Shown piece after piece: positions 40,801 through 49,188 of a stretch of DNA of 64,000 nt. Where the stretch lies: positions 124,001 to 188,000 of the forward strand of contig JALIZF010001712.1 of the NCBI GenBank assembly GCA_029948255.1. The letters run 5' to 3'. Numbering within the stretch: position 1 is the first letter of the stretch; each line of letters begins with the position of its first letter. A model generated the notes under the pieces. That model ran no database searches and was not told where the DNA came from. It saw nothing but the letters and a program-made list of their open reading frames with translations. Made by a program: the position numbers and the translations under genes. This DNA is from Telmatactis stephensoni (taxonomy: Eukaryota; Cnidaria; Anthozoa; Actiniaria; Isophelliidae).

Positions 40801-40879
40801 CTTGTGGGTGGTTGTCTTTGAAGGTGTGGTAAGTTAATGGCAGTGGCCAGTGCTGCACTTCACGTTGCCCAATATTGAC

Positions 40880-41070
40880 TTGAAAGAACTTACCACTTCT
40901 TGGAGCGACTTCAAGAAGTCACGACTAAGTCAGCCGCAAGTCACCGCAAGTCCGCCACAAGAACTTGATCAAGTCGAGTCAAGTTCTTAGACAAGTCGCC
41001 GACAAGTCATTTTCCAAGTTACTTAACAAGTCGCTATAAGTCATTTTCAAGTTACTTGATAAGTCGTCAA
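40880..41070 (+). repeat. CAAGTC-rich degenerate repeat tract
   Basis: Words such as caagtc, aagtcattttc(c)aagttactt and gacaagtcgcc recur more than a dozen times up to the next ATG. The largest unit, aagtcattttccaagttact, appears at about 41004 and again at about 41040. Confidence 0.7.
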
Positions 41071-41081
41071 GTCCTTAATAT

Positions 41082-41408
41082 ATGAGTGACACCGAGCAGA
41101 AAGAAGATACTACTACCCCCGCCGCGGCCGAACAAAAGATCACCAAGCCAAAGGCACCCGGCCGAGTAGCGGCGGGGAAAAAGCTGGCCGAGCTGAATAA
41201 AAAGAATAAAGCCAAAAAAGACCCTTCTTCGGAATCTAGTGACGGCTGGGATATCAATCCGGGCTACGTCATCGGCGGCCTTGGCCTTTTAGTGGCCATG
41301 GGCAGCTTATACCTACAGTGGAAATCACAGAAGACCGCTGTGCATCTTGAGCCCGTAATACACCAGCCTAAAGAAAAAAAGCGCTCTAAGATCCCTGAGA
41401 TGGAATAA
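41082..41408 (+). CDS. Small single-pass membrane protein (108 aa)
   Basis: The acidic head MSDTEQKEDTTTPAAAEQK is followed by a basic APGRVAAGKKLAELNKKNK, which is the recognisable family signature in cnidarian Polintons. A helix GYVIGGLGLLVAMGSLYLQW at about residues 63-82 and a basic tail complete it. Start on taatatATG. First of four consecutive small genes on plus that all look like virion membrane or minor structural proteins. Confidence 0.65.
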   Translation: MSDTEQKEDTTTPAAAEQKITKPKAPGRVAAGKKLAELNKKNKAKKDPSSESSDGWDINPGYVIGGLGLLVAMGSLYLQWKSQKTAVHLEPVIHQPKEKKRSKIPEME

Positions 41409-41452
41409 AAATCTGTGATTTAGTTCAAAAATCTTCGATTTTTTAATATAGC
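41409..41452. terminator. Short intergenic hairpin 1
   Basis: aaaaatc ttc gattttt forms a 7-bp stem with a 3-base loop immediately before the next start motif. A related hairpin sits at 41669-41690. Confidence 0.4.
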
Positions 41453-41671
41453 ATGTCCAATAAAATAATGAAAACCGTTGAAGAAGCCGCCGTCCTCACC
41501 TCCATTGTCGCCGCTGTTGGCTGGGTCGGCAAAAAGGTCGTTAAAGAAACCTTCACTGGCGATCCCAGCAGCAGCATAATGAACTACGTTAAGATGACCG
41601 CCGCCGTCGCCGGCAGTATCGCTGTGAGAGATTACCTGATCAAAGAAAAATACATACCCAATAGTATCTAA
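41453..41671 (+). CDS. Small membrane protein (72 aa)
   Basis: The product MSNKIMKTVEEAAVLTSIVA continues AVGWVGKKVVKE, then GDPSSSIMNYVKMTAAVAGS and a short tail YLIKEKYIP. Two hydrophobic segments flank the conserved GDPS..IMNY. I recognise it as a recurrent cnidarian Polinton protein. Role unknown. Confidence 0.65.
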   Translation: MSNKIMKTVEEAAVLTSIVAAVGWVGKKVVKETFTGDPSSSIMNYVKMTAAVAGSIAVRDYLIKEKYIPNSI

Positions 41672-41690
41672 AAATCTATGATTTTTAAAA
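41669..41690. terminator. Short intergenic hairpin 2
   Basis: aaaaatc tat gattttt: the same 7-bp stem as at 41409-41452, again placed between a stop codon and the next AT-rich start. Confidence 0.4.
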
Positions 41691-41694
41691 TATA

Positions 41695-42120
41695 ATGGTT
41701 AGTGTCATCGCCGGAAGCATCGCCGCAGCCTTAGCCTTTACAGGCGCCAACTACGGCGGCCGCTATTTAGACCGCCTGATTCACGGCGACAGTAAAAATG
41801 AATTAGCCGCCGAAAGAAAACGCCACGATTTGGCCATGGAAGCCTATGAAAATGCCCTCGCCGCCTATAATAAAAAAAGACAAGCCTACCGCGACTGGTT
41901 AGATGAAAATTACCGCGATAAAATGCAGGCCGATAAGAATTTCCAAAACACCGATTACGCCTTTAAGCTCTACGCACAGACGCATCCTCACTTTGCTCTG
42001 AAAAAGCCACCGCAGTTTAAAGATTATTACACACCTTCTAAAAGGCAAAAAAATAATGAATTAATGTTTCTAGGCATTTCAGGCCTGGCCATCGGAGGCG
42101 CCGTGGCCTATTATATATGA
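41695..42120 (+). CDS. Membrane protein with charged middle (141 aa)
   Basis: A hydrophobic N-terminal segment (MVSVIAGSIAAALAFTGANY) is followed by GGRYLDRL and the family block ELAAERKRHDLAMEAYENAL. A charged coiled region and the motif KDYYTPSKRQKNNELMF come next, then a C-terminal helix (LGISGLAIGGAVAYYI). This matches a recurrent cnidarian Polinton gene. Two-pass topology is likely. Its stop overlaps the next ATG as ATGA. Confidence 0.65.
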   Translation: MVSVIAGSIAAALAFTGANYGGRYLDRLIHGDSKNELAAERKRHDLAMEAYENALAAYNKKRQAYRDWLDENYRDKMQADKNFQNTDYAFKLYAQTHPHFALKKPPQFKDYYTPSKRQKNNELMFLGISGLAIGGAVAYYI

Positions 42121-42713
42121 TCGTCTTTTTGAACAGCGACCAGAATCCGTTTACAACTTATTTAAACCCGCCGATCAGAGCCCACAAGATCCGACTTGTG
42201 AGTTGCTCTTTGTACAATTCTTGGCATAATTTGATAGCCGGCGTTGTAACAAAAAGCGGAACGCAGCACCTCATTCCTAATTCGCATTACACGCCGCAGA
42301 CGCTGGCCAAAGAGTTGGCGAAACGCGATGTCGCTTTAACAACAGGGCTGCCCCACGAATGGAGCCTTACACACGACAAAAGCACCACACTGAATCAGCG
42401 CATTAAAGACCTGATCGGTTATAAAAAGGTGACGCTGGCCGGTCAAAATATCGACACATTTCATTGGAATGTCCCTTCTAATTATGAAATCCATTGTGAC
42501 TTAGTTTATACATATGAAAATGGCAGTCGTTCGAATGTGATGGCTAAATTCCCGCCCAAAGGAAATCCGTTTGACCTAGTAGAATATCGCCCCATTTCTT
42601 TGGACTATGATATTTGCGACTTGGTGACAGAAGTAAATATCACCGTCAAAGTCGATGGAAAGGTTGTCGATTTTAACAGACGCCAAATTAGTCTTGTCTT
42701 GGAATTTATATAA
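42117..42713 (+). CDS. Minor capsid / penton-like protein (198 aa)
   Basis: The N-terminal part contains IRLVSCSLYNSWHNLI, the middle IPNSHYTPQTLAKELAKRD, then IHCDLVYTYENGSRSNVMAK, FPPKGNPFDLVEYRP and a final VNITVKVDGKVVDFNRRQIS. The NSW.N, HCDL and V.VDG..VDFN signatures identify a conserved Polinton structural protein, which I take as the minor capsid (penton-like) jelly-roll protein. Intact frame. Starts on ttatatATG overlapping the previous stop, and its own stop overlaps the next start as TAATG. Confidence 0.65.
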   Translation: MIVFLNSDQNPFTTYLNPPIRAHKIRLVSCSLYNSWHNLIAGVVTKSGTQHLIPNSHYTPQTLAKELAKRDVALTTGLPHEWSLTHDKSTTLNQRIKDLIGYKKVTLAGQNIDTFHWNVPSNYEIHCDLVYTYENGSRSNVMAKFPPKGNPFDLVEYRPISLDYDICDLVTEVNITVKVDGKVVDFNRRQISLVLEFI

Positions 42714-43066
42714 TGAACCCCTATCTGATTCCGGCAACTCAATTAATAGTTAAACAAAACCCCACAGATGGAGGCAAATATAATAGCCCGCTTTGGACGG
42801 ACATCAAAAATCTAAAAATAAACGCCGCGGGTTTTAAAAGCGGCATTCTTTTTTGTAACCTAAACATCGATTTAAAAGGACAAGCCAGCATTCGAGTAAC
42901 AGGCGAAAGCACTGTCGGAACAATCCCTATTTACCCAATAAAACAAACAGGTATGTTCTCCGCCCAACTCCCCATCCTGGATCCGCAAACTATTCGAGTC
43001 CAAATCGCAGTGGCCAGTGGAGAGGTTTCTGTTTTTACGTCGAACTTGATGGCCTTGTTTTTATAA
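42713..43066 (+). CDS. Small beta-rich protein, likely virion-linked (117 aa)
   Basis: The product starts MNPYLIPATQLIVKQNPTDG and shows alternating strands ending QIAVASGEVSVFTSNLMALF. It begins with MNPY like the 39185 protein but has no other clear similarity. Unknown family. Translationally coupled with the previous gene through TAATG. Confidence 0.5.
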   Translation: MNPYLIPATQLIVKQNPTDGGKYNSPLWTDIKNLKINAAGFKSGILFCNLNIDLKGQASIRVTGESTVGTIPIYPIKQTGMFSAQLPILDPQTIRVQIAVASGEVSVFTSNLMALFL

Positions 43067-43071
43067 ATATA

Positions 43072-44040
43072 ATGCCTCGCGTCGAAGACAAACTTAAAGA
43101 ATTATTATGGACCTCAAGGCTATTGGAGAGGAGCCTCGGCTATTAAGAAACTTGCTGTAGCGGCTAGGGTTTCTGAAGACACAGCTAAGAACTGGTTAAA
43201 AAAACAGACCCTCTGGCAAGGTTTATCTTCCCGTTCCTAAATACATTCCTAGACCCAGCTTTACCGTGAATGTCTCCAAACGAAGTTCATCAGGCAGATT
43301 TACTTTTTTTGCCGCACGATAAGGTAAAGAGAAAAACGTACAAATATGCCTTGACTGTCGTGGATATCGCCAGCAGATACAAGGACGCTGAGCCCATAAC
43401 CAGTAAGGATTCAGGAGAAGTTGCGGAAGCGCTAAGTAAGATTTATAAGCGCGTTTTAAAATGGCCAAAGCTGCTGCAAGTGGATGCGGGGACAGAGTTC
43501 ATGGGCGCCGTCACTAAAACGCTGAAAGACCACGATACTAAGATCAGGAGAGCTGAAGCAGAGTACCACAGGGGTCAAAGCCTCGTTGAAAGATTTAATC
43601 GCACCCTAGCGGAACGGCTTGTTTGGATATCAGTATTGGAAAGAACTAGCAGATCCATCCAAAAGCAACAGGGAGTGGGTGCAGAGACTTCCAGAGGTCA
43701 TTAAGGCTTTAAATGATGAGGAAACAAGGGCAACGGGAATGAAACCTAAGGATGCCATAAAAAGAAACACGTCGAACACAAATCCTACGTTAGGAGTTCA
43801 AGAGCAGTAGGAATGAAAGAAAAAAAATTAGGTGACGTCACGGTTCGATATCTCTATCAGCCTGGGGAATTAGAAGGAGGATCCAAAAGAGCTACGGATC
43901 CTAATTGGTCTTTGAAAACTTACCAGATTCAAAGCGTAATAGCTAAGAAGGATCAACCCATATTATATTATCTACGCGATGGTCCACGCCGTGGATTTGT
44001 TAAAGAAGAGCTGCTCATCGTTCCTAAAGATTCAGAGTAG
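43072..44040 (+). pseudogene. INT: Retrovirus-type (rve) Polinton integrase, several frameshifts
   Basis: The gene starts on aatataATG at 43072. The first 20-odd codons are in frame; a helix-turn-helix-like AIKKLAVAARVSEDTAKNWL then follows in another frame. The catalytic core from about 43270 is well preserved with Asp in HQADLLFLP, Asp in LLQVDAGTEF and Glu in GQSLVERFNRTLAE, the DDE triad of retroviral-type integrases. The frame slips near 43620 and the C-terminal part with RYLYQPGELEGGSKRATDP runs from 43813 to 44040 in a third frame. At least three or four indels. In relatives it joins the inverted repeats to host DNA; this copy cannot be made as one chain. Confidence 0.8.
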
Positions 44041-44424
44041 TGCTGCACCACGCGCCTGATTACACTCTAAGCACGTCAAACGTATATTACCTACAGAGTG
44101 ACCTTTCTTATTATTTAAACGGTCCACAGAAAATTGCTGATCGTCGTTAGGTTCAAAATCCCAGAGTAGCGGTATGTTACACTTAGCACACCTTGCGTTG
44201 GGTTTTATAAACATCATCGACTGTGAGGTCAAATACCTTATTTTTTTCCTCATCAATTCTCTTATACCTTTGTAATTTCTTAAGTATATTTGCTTTAGCC
44301 ACTCAGGCGGAGTGTTATCCGTACCGTAACTTGCGGTACCCCACGCTCTTTTTTAGTTGTTTGTAGTATTCAACTCTGCTAACTGCAGTGTAAATTAAGA
44401 TTACTCCCAACAAAGACGCTGGTC
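44032..44424 (-). pseudogene. HNH module and helicase C-terminal region, out of frame
   Basis: Downstream of the polymerase-helicase frame, minus-strand frames carry its lost end. At about 44310-44440 there is a hydrophobic helix and YTAVSRVEYYKQL, an SF1 helicase motif VI. At 44032-44256 there is an HNH nuclease-like module: CAKCNIPLLW, then QQFSVDRLNNKKGHSVGNIR with CLECN, two zinc-binding Cys pairs around the Asp/His centre. Two frameshifts (near 44450 and 44340) separate these from the main frame. Both fall at short indel-sized slips. The HNH part could be expressed alone from ATG 44256 or 44253, but more likely was the C-terminal domain of one long protein. Confidence 0.65.
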
Positions 44425-47241
44425 CTATAATCCATAAGTTTTCTTTAACCTGTTAATCACCTGAGCACTGTGTACTGTCATACAATAACCCAGCCGCCAA
44501 TCTGGATGTTTCATAATTTTATCCACCAACGCCAGCGGCACCCACGCTATATCGTGTTTGACGGCATTTTCTAAGATTACCTGCGTATAAGGCACCGTAA
44601 TTGATTTTTTTTGTCTTGTATCGCGTGGCCTATAAGACACCGGCACCAAATGCGAAGTAAACTTTTCCCGATGCCGCCTTAACAGATCTTTTTCAATCCT
44701 CGCCTGCACCGCCCTTTTACTACTAAGCACCAAATCCGTCGGCCGCCACTCCTGCAAAAACACCTCATAATCCCGCGCCTTCATATTTTTCCTCATACAT
44801 TTACACTGCTCAACATCGGTTAAACCTCTCAATGCCCTTTTAAACTTCTTTATCTTCTCATCTTTACTTCTATAATCGGCTTTTATTTCTTCATGGTAAA
44901 ACTCCTTTAACCACTCATGCGGCATTTCTCCCGCAATAGGCGGCGGCTGACACGGATCGCCCGCAAATATCACCTGCGTTTTCCCCTTTAAGAACTCTAC
45001 AAACTCCTTCAGCATCGGCAGCGGCACCGTACAAATCTCGTCCCAAAGAATAACCGGCGGTATCTCTTTTATCGCCTCAGGAACCCATTTCTCTCCATTA
45101 TATCTGAAAAAGCTATGATAAGTCTGTGCATCATACCCCTGCGCCACCAATTCCCTTTCCAACCGATGCGTCGGCGTCAGCACTTTCACTTTCGGAAACA
45201 GCCTTAACACTCTCGTCGTCTTCCCGCTTCCGCCGGCCCCATAAAGATACGAAACCCGTTTATAGCTTATTGGATCTTTAACACTAGGCCATATTTTCTC
45301 TGTCACTTCTCTATTGCCCTCTCTATGCGCCCCACAGTATTTCACCCTTTCCCGCCACGTCTTCATCTCTTCATTTTTAATCCTCCACTGCCCGCTCTCA
45401 GCCATCTCATCTTTGACATAATACATTTTCATCTTCTCTAAAACTTCCGGCCGAATATACAAACTATCCGTTGCCACCCTGGGTATATCATCTTTATCAA
45501 ACCTTAACAGCATCGTTAAAAGGTTAATATGAGCATAAGACAGCATCGACGCCCTTAAATGATAATACTGCGCCCTATAATCGTGGTAATAACACAACAC
45601 TTTGCCCTCACTAAAATCCTCTACCCGCACCATAGTATTTTCTTCATGCGCCTTTTTTATTAGAAAGTTCAATTCTTCATCATCCGTTACCAGCCGCCGT
45701 TGCATATGTTTTTCTCCCGCTCTGGCCCCTTGAGTAAACTTGCCAATAACAATCCTTGCCGCGTGGTTGTCTTCAGGCAGCCACTGCGTCTTATCACCAT
45801 GGCAAAGAATCGCCTCATGCGCCGTGTACTCTAAAAGACCATTTTCTTCAAAGAACTTTAACAACGGCACCGGTAACCAACCTTTTTCTTCAATATGCTT
45901 ACCATACCACGCGTAAATAATAGGATGTAGATCTTCTTTAAACTTCCACGTCGTTAACTTTACAAACCCATTCGCCGGCGCCTCATAACGCCCATCCAGA
46001 GCCACTCTAAAGAACTGAGAATCCGGATGTCCAAAGCGCTGATAAAACGGCTTACAATCACCGAGGCCCTTAAAGCTGGCCGGATAACAATGTTTCATGT
46101 CCAGCGACACATAATCTTCTTTTTTATACTCCATATTCCACAGTCCGCCGTGTCCATGCTCTACGCACGCCAGCGCAATCTCCGGCAACTCTTTCGGCGT
46201 CGGCTTCCAATGATTTCTTTTTCTGGCCGCTACAAAATCCAAAGAACTACTACAAAAGACTTCTTCTCTAAAATCCTCGCCCAAAACTTCACAGGCCTTC
46301 TTTATTCTTTCATCTTCTACCTGCGGCCGATAAAGCGTCCCATCTTGCGTAATAAACTGTGTTCCCTCCGCATCTAACAGCCAAATAGAATTCTCTTTAA
46401 TAAAATCACTGCCGTCACAAAGAATATTGCCGTCGATATCAAATTCTGTCCATAGTGGATTTACTTCTTTATAGACCTCAACTTTCTTTTTCCTTGGAAA
46501 TCTCACATCTCGCCACGCATGACCATTATGCTGATAAATCTTGATCGCCGGTCCGGCTCCGTTATATTTTGTAGTGCCGGGATAGATAAATCCGCCCATA
46601 ATGTCTAACACAGCTATTTTTCTTTTTATGGCCACTTCTAATTTCATAATCGCCTCTATAGTCCCGCCCGACCTTTTTGTATTCCATTCCCACTGTCGTA
46701 TCGCCTTTCTACGCGCGTCAGTCAAACATCCGCCGCCCTTTGTCGAATCCGTGAAATACTCTCTAATAAGTTTGGCAACACAGTTACCTGGATGCCTCAT
46801 CGGCTGTAGCTTTTTTACGTCTGGCTCTTTTAATTTATAACCCTCGTAAATCACAACAGTAACCGGATAAGCTTCGTCGTAATACAAAGAATCAATGCCC
46901 ACTAAAGCGCCGGGCCTAGTATCTTTATTTAAAATGAATATATCTTTTCTGTTACTGGCTCTAATGGGGTTTCTTCCTTTTTCAATCACCCACCGATTGC
47001 CATCGTGTTTTATAAATGCCAACTGAAGACGAAAATCCCCGTCGGGCAGTTTATCTATAATTTCCTCCGCGCGCGCCTCGGTCATCGAAGCATCTGTATC
47101 TTTCTCTATAAACGTTGTAAAAACAATATTTGCATCTGTGTCATCAATGACACTTTTTCTGAGCCGCGCTATTTCTCTGGAGGCAATGGGAGGCAAAGAG
47201 CCATCTAAGTCAGTTTTTAATAACCAGTCGATCACGTCCAT
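44425..47241 (-). CDS. Family-B-type DNA polymerase fused to SF1 helicase (3' end displaced)
   Basis: 938 residues from ATG 47241 on the start motif tatatATG. The N-terminal 350 residues include GNCVAKLIREYF and HNGHAWRDVRFPR. A polymerase motif A-like block follows (SLDMKHCYPASFKG, Asp381), then IGKFTQGARAG and a motif C-like VATDSLYI (Asp592), in which the usual first Asp is Ala. The helicase half has Walker A YGAGGSGKTT (about 667-676), TPTHRL, YHSFFRY, Walker B ILWDE (about 731-735), FAGDPCQPPP and TVHSAQ near residue 925, after which the frame drifts into a stop. This polymerase-helicase fusion recurs in virus-like elements of cnidarians and some fungi and would drive element replication. 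It lies at the right end, reading outward-in. Confidence 0.75.
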   Translation of the reverse strand: MDVIDWLLKTDLDGSLPPIASREIARLRKSVIDDTDANIVFTTFIEKDTDASMTEARAEEIIDKLPDGDFRLQLAFIKHDGNRWVIEKGRNPIRASNRKDIFILNKDTRPGALVGIDSLYYDEAYPVTVVIYEGYKLKEPDVKKLQPMRHPGNCVAKLIREYFTDSTKGGGCLTDARRKAIRQWEWNTKRSGGTIEAIMKLEVAIKRKIAVLDIMGGFIYPGTTKYNGAGPAIKIYQHNGHAWRDVRFPRKKKVEVYKEVNPLWTEFDIDGNILCDGSDFIKENSIWLLDAEGTQFITQDGTLYRPQVEDERIKKACEVLGEDFREEVFCSSSLDFVAARKRNHWKPTPKELPEIALACVEHGHGGLWNMEYKKEDYVSLDMKHCYPASFKGLGDCKPFYQRFGHPDSQFFRVALDGRYEAPANGFVKLTTWKFKEDLHPIIYAWYGKHIEEKGWLPVPLLKFFEENGLLEYTAHEAILCHGDKTQWLPEDNHAARIVIGKFTQGARAGEKHMQRRLVTDDEELNFLIKKAHEENTMVRVEDFSEGKVLCYYHDYRAQYYHLRASMLSYAHINLLTMLLRFDKDDIPRVATDSLYIRPEVLEKMKMYYVKDEMAESGQWRIKNEEMKTWRERVKYCGAHREGNREVTEKIWPSVKDPISYKRVSYLYGAGGSGKTTRVLRLFPKVKVLTPTHRLERELVAQGYDAQTYHSFFRYNGEKWVPEAIKEIPPVILWDEICTVPLPMLKEFVEFLKGKTQVIFAGDPCQPPPIAGEMPHEWLKEFYHEEIKADYRSKDEKIKKFKRALRGLTDVEQCKCMRKNMKARDYEVFLQEWRPTDLVLSSKRAVQARIEKDLLRRHREKFTSHLVPVSYRPRDTRQKKSITVPYTQVILENAVKHDIAWVPLALVDKIMKHPDWRLGYCMTVHSAQVINRLKKTYGL

Positions 47242-47276
47242 ATATATAAAGAATTATTTTAATCTCAAATCGCGAC

Positions 47277-47367
47277 GCAGAGAATCCCTGATGTGGACAC
47301 CCCTAGATCTATACAGGCAGGCCCTGTAAATCACAAGGCGCGATCGAGATAAACCCTTACTGCTGCT
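47277..47367 (-). repeat. Right terminal inverted repeat (91 bp)
   Basis: Reverse complement identical to 28998-29088. The polymerase start lies only 35 bp inside it. Confidence 0.95.
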
Positions 47368-47372
47368 AATAA
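47368..47372 (+). repeat. Right target-site duplication (AATAA)
   Basis: Matches 28993-28997; a sixth base does not match. Confidence 0.8.
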
Positions 47373-47681
47373 GAACAAGAACAAAACAAGAACAGAAACA
47401 ACAACAATGACAGCAACAGCGATGTCAATAATTAAAAACGACAATGTCTAGAATGACCGGAAATGTTGTGGGAACCACTGATGCCAAACATAGTTGTTCG
47501 ATTAGTAGTATGTTGTCAGCTCAACTTCAACCATTTTTGGAATTTTCTCTAATAATCAAGCTCATATTCAGTTAACAAAATAGGGTTTTATATGATTTGA
47601 GGGTTTGTGTCAGTGCTTGAACAGCTAAACATGAATAGAATCACAGCGAAAACGAAATTGCATTGTCGGTTAGTGTCAATA

Positions 47682-48261
47682 TAGAGCGTTTTCACATGAC
47701 GTCATTAGCAAGCTAAAATCAAAATTATATATCGAAAAAAGCTGGTTAGCTGATATTTTTTACATGTCATCGAGGAAATTATCTTCTCAAAGTTTGGACA
47801 ATTTCTGATGTTAGGCTTTCGAATAATCTGTGACCGAATTTCTGTCACGCCATACTGTCACGCGTTTTCGAATGGCATAAAAACATAACAATTTTCCATC
47901 AATGGATTGGTCAATGAATAATCTTATATTGTTTTTGAATATTTTCAGCAAAATAAATAGATTTCCCGGCCACTGGTTATAATATCATTTCGACGCTCGC
48001 TGTTGTGGCCGCCATATTGAGGTTCCGCAGTGGTACACCAACATAGTGGCTCCATACATTCTTACCGAACAATGAAGCAAAGTGAAATATTCATATCTTG
48101 GTAACGAAAAAACATTTTGACTCTAACTTTTGCATACAAACATAGTTTTGGTTGTTCTTTCAGATACAGTTACTTTGATTTCGGTTAGAGCTCTAGAAAG
48201 GGCTAAAAAAAGATTGATCACGTACAATCACGTCACGTGATCGAAGTGAAAATGCTCTCTA
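47682..48261. mobile_element. Non-autonomous DNA transposon, copy 1
   Basis: Inverted ends tagagcgttttcacatgacg and cgaagtgaaaatgctctcta. Interior aligns by eye to 55654-56221 (agctg.tt.gctgatatttt, gccgccatatt, cttaccgaacaa). No ORF. Confidence 0.75.
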
Positions 48262-48377
48262 GGCAGTATTCAGGAGAGGTAAACCACAAGAGCTGTAACG
48301 GATCGAAACAAATGCGTCGAGTTGTACTCTGCTTCATATTATATTTTATGATTATCTTGATGTAAAGCGTTACTGGA

Positions 48378-48453
48378 ATGCAGTACATCGGTTGTATTCT
48401 ATTCTTTCATCTTCTGAAAATCAGTCTCCTGGAGATACATGCTGTACTTGATG
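48378..48453 (+). CDS. Candidate signal-peptide exon (possibly of gene D)
   Basis: ATG 48378 opens MQYIGCILFFHLLKISLLEI, a hydrophobic signal, and after 76 nt meets a strong donor (GATG/gtaggt) in phase 1. Gene B's first exon has the same length, phase and donor. The next compatible acceptor on plus that I can see is the lectin exon at 58546, about 10 kb away, so assignment to gene D is a hypothesis. Confidence 0.45.
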
Positions 48454-48914
48454 GTAGGTACCTTGGGCTGCTAATAATATATCAGTAACCATTGTTGATG
48501 AATGATGAGTGGATAGAGATATAAAAAATTATCATCAACGGCTGAAACTTGTATACTGTCTAAAAAATTTAATTTTTTAATTTTTAAATTCTTGTTGCAA
48601 TATGCGTCTTAAAGTGTACGGTCAATCAATTACTTTAGATTTTACAAAAAGTCAATGAGATCCACTGAGTTATTTTGGCCAAGTTACACAAGTTTTGCCT
48701 ATAACTACAATTAGCTGACTCGTTTCTTTGTGCCCGAAATACACTTCGCAAGGAGGAATACTTGTCATGTTTCCTTGTTGCACATGTCGACGACAAAATC
48801 CTTGCCTTGGGACGTTTTCCTTGAAATAAAAAACTGACACCCAGCGTTTCAACAAGGCCGGAATTTGACAAGGAAAAAATGGAATATTTGCTCGCAAATA
48901 GGATTTTTGTTTTA

Positions 48915-49022
48915 GAATCTACACTAGACTAGAATCTAGTGTAGAATTTAGTAGAAGCTAAACTAGACTAGAATCTAGTGTAGAATTTAGTAGAATCTAA
49001 ACTAGACTAGAATCTACACTAG
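48915..49022 (+). repeat. Tandem ACTAGACTAGAATCTAGTGTAG repeats
   Basis: Two and a half copies of a roughly 45-bp unit built on actagactagaatctagtg, itself locally palindromic (ctagattctag). Confidence 0.85.
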
Positions 49023-49188
49023 ATGGGATCCCTGTGTTTTTCTTTGTGAGCCAGCTCGAAGGATCGTTTCCATAGTAACTAGAGAAAAACCTCTGGAATG
49101 AACTTAGTTATAAAAGAGTAGATGTAATAGAAGAATAAACGCTGATAACTTTCTCTTGGACCAGTAGACTAAGGTTTGTCGGTCATAA

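Larger units (their letters stand above)
28998..47367. mobile_element. Polinton-like element, 18,370 bp, with intact ends
   Basis: Perfect 91-bp inverted repeats bound a gene-dense block of about 25 genes on both strands, with almost no spacing and no introns, in contrast to the surrounding host DNA. Hallmarks seen are an rve-type integrase, a packaging ATPase, a double-jelly-roll-type capsid protein, a family-B polymerase and a VLTF3-like factor. The ends start AG and finish CT, as in Polintons. An adenain-like protease is the one common Polinton gene I do not find. Frameshifts in integrase, ATPase, capsid and helicase suggest this copy is non-autonomous. An insertion of an integrating virus-like element is well supported; subgroup placement is inference. 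Confidence 0.95.
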
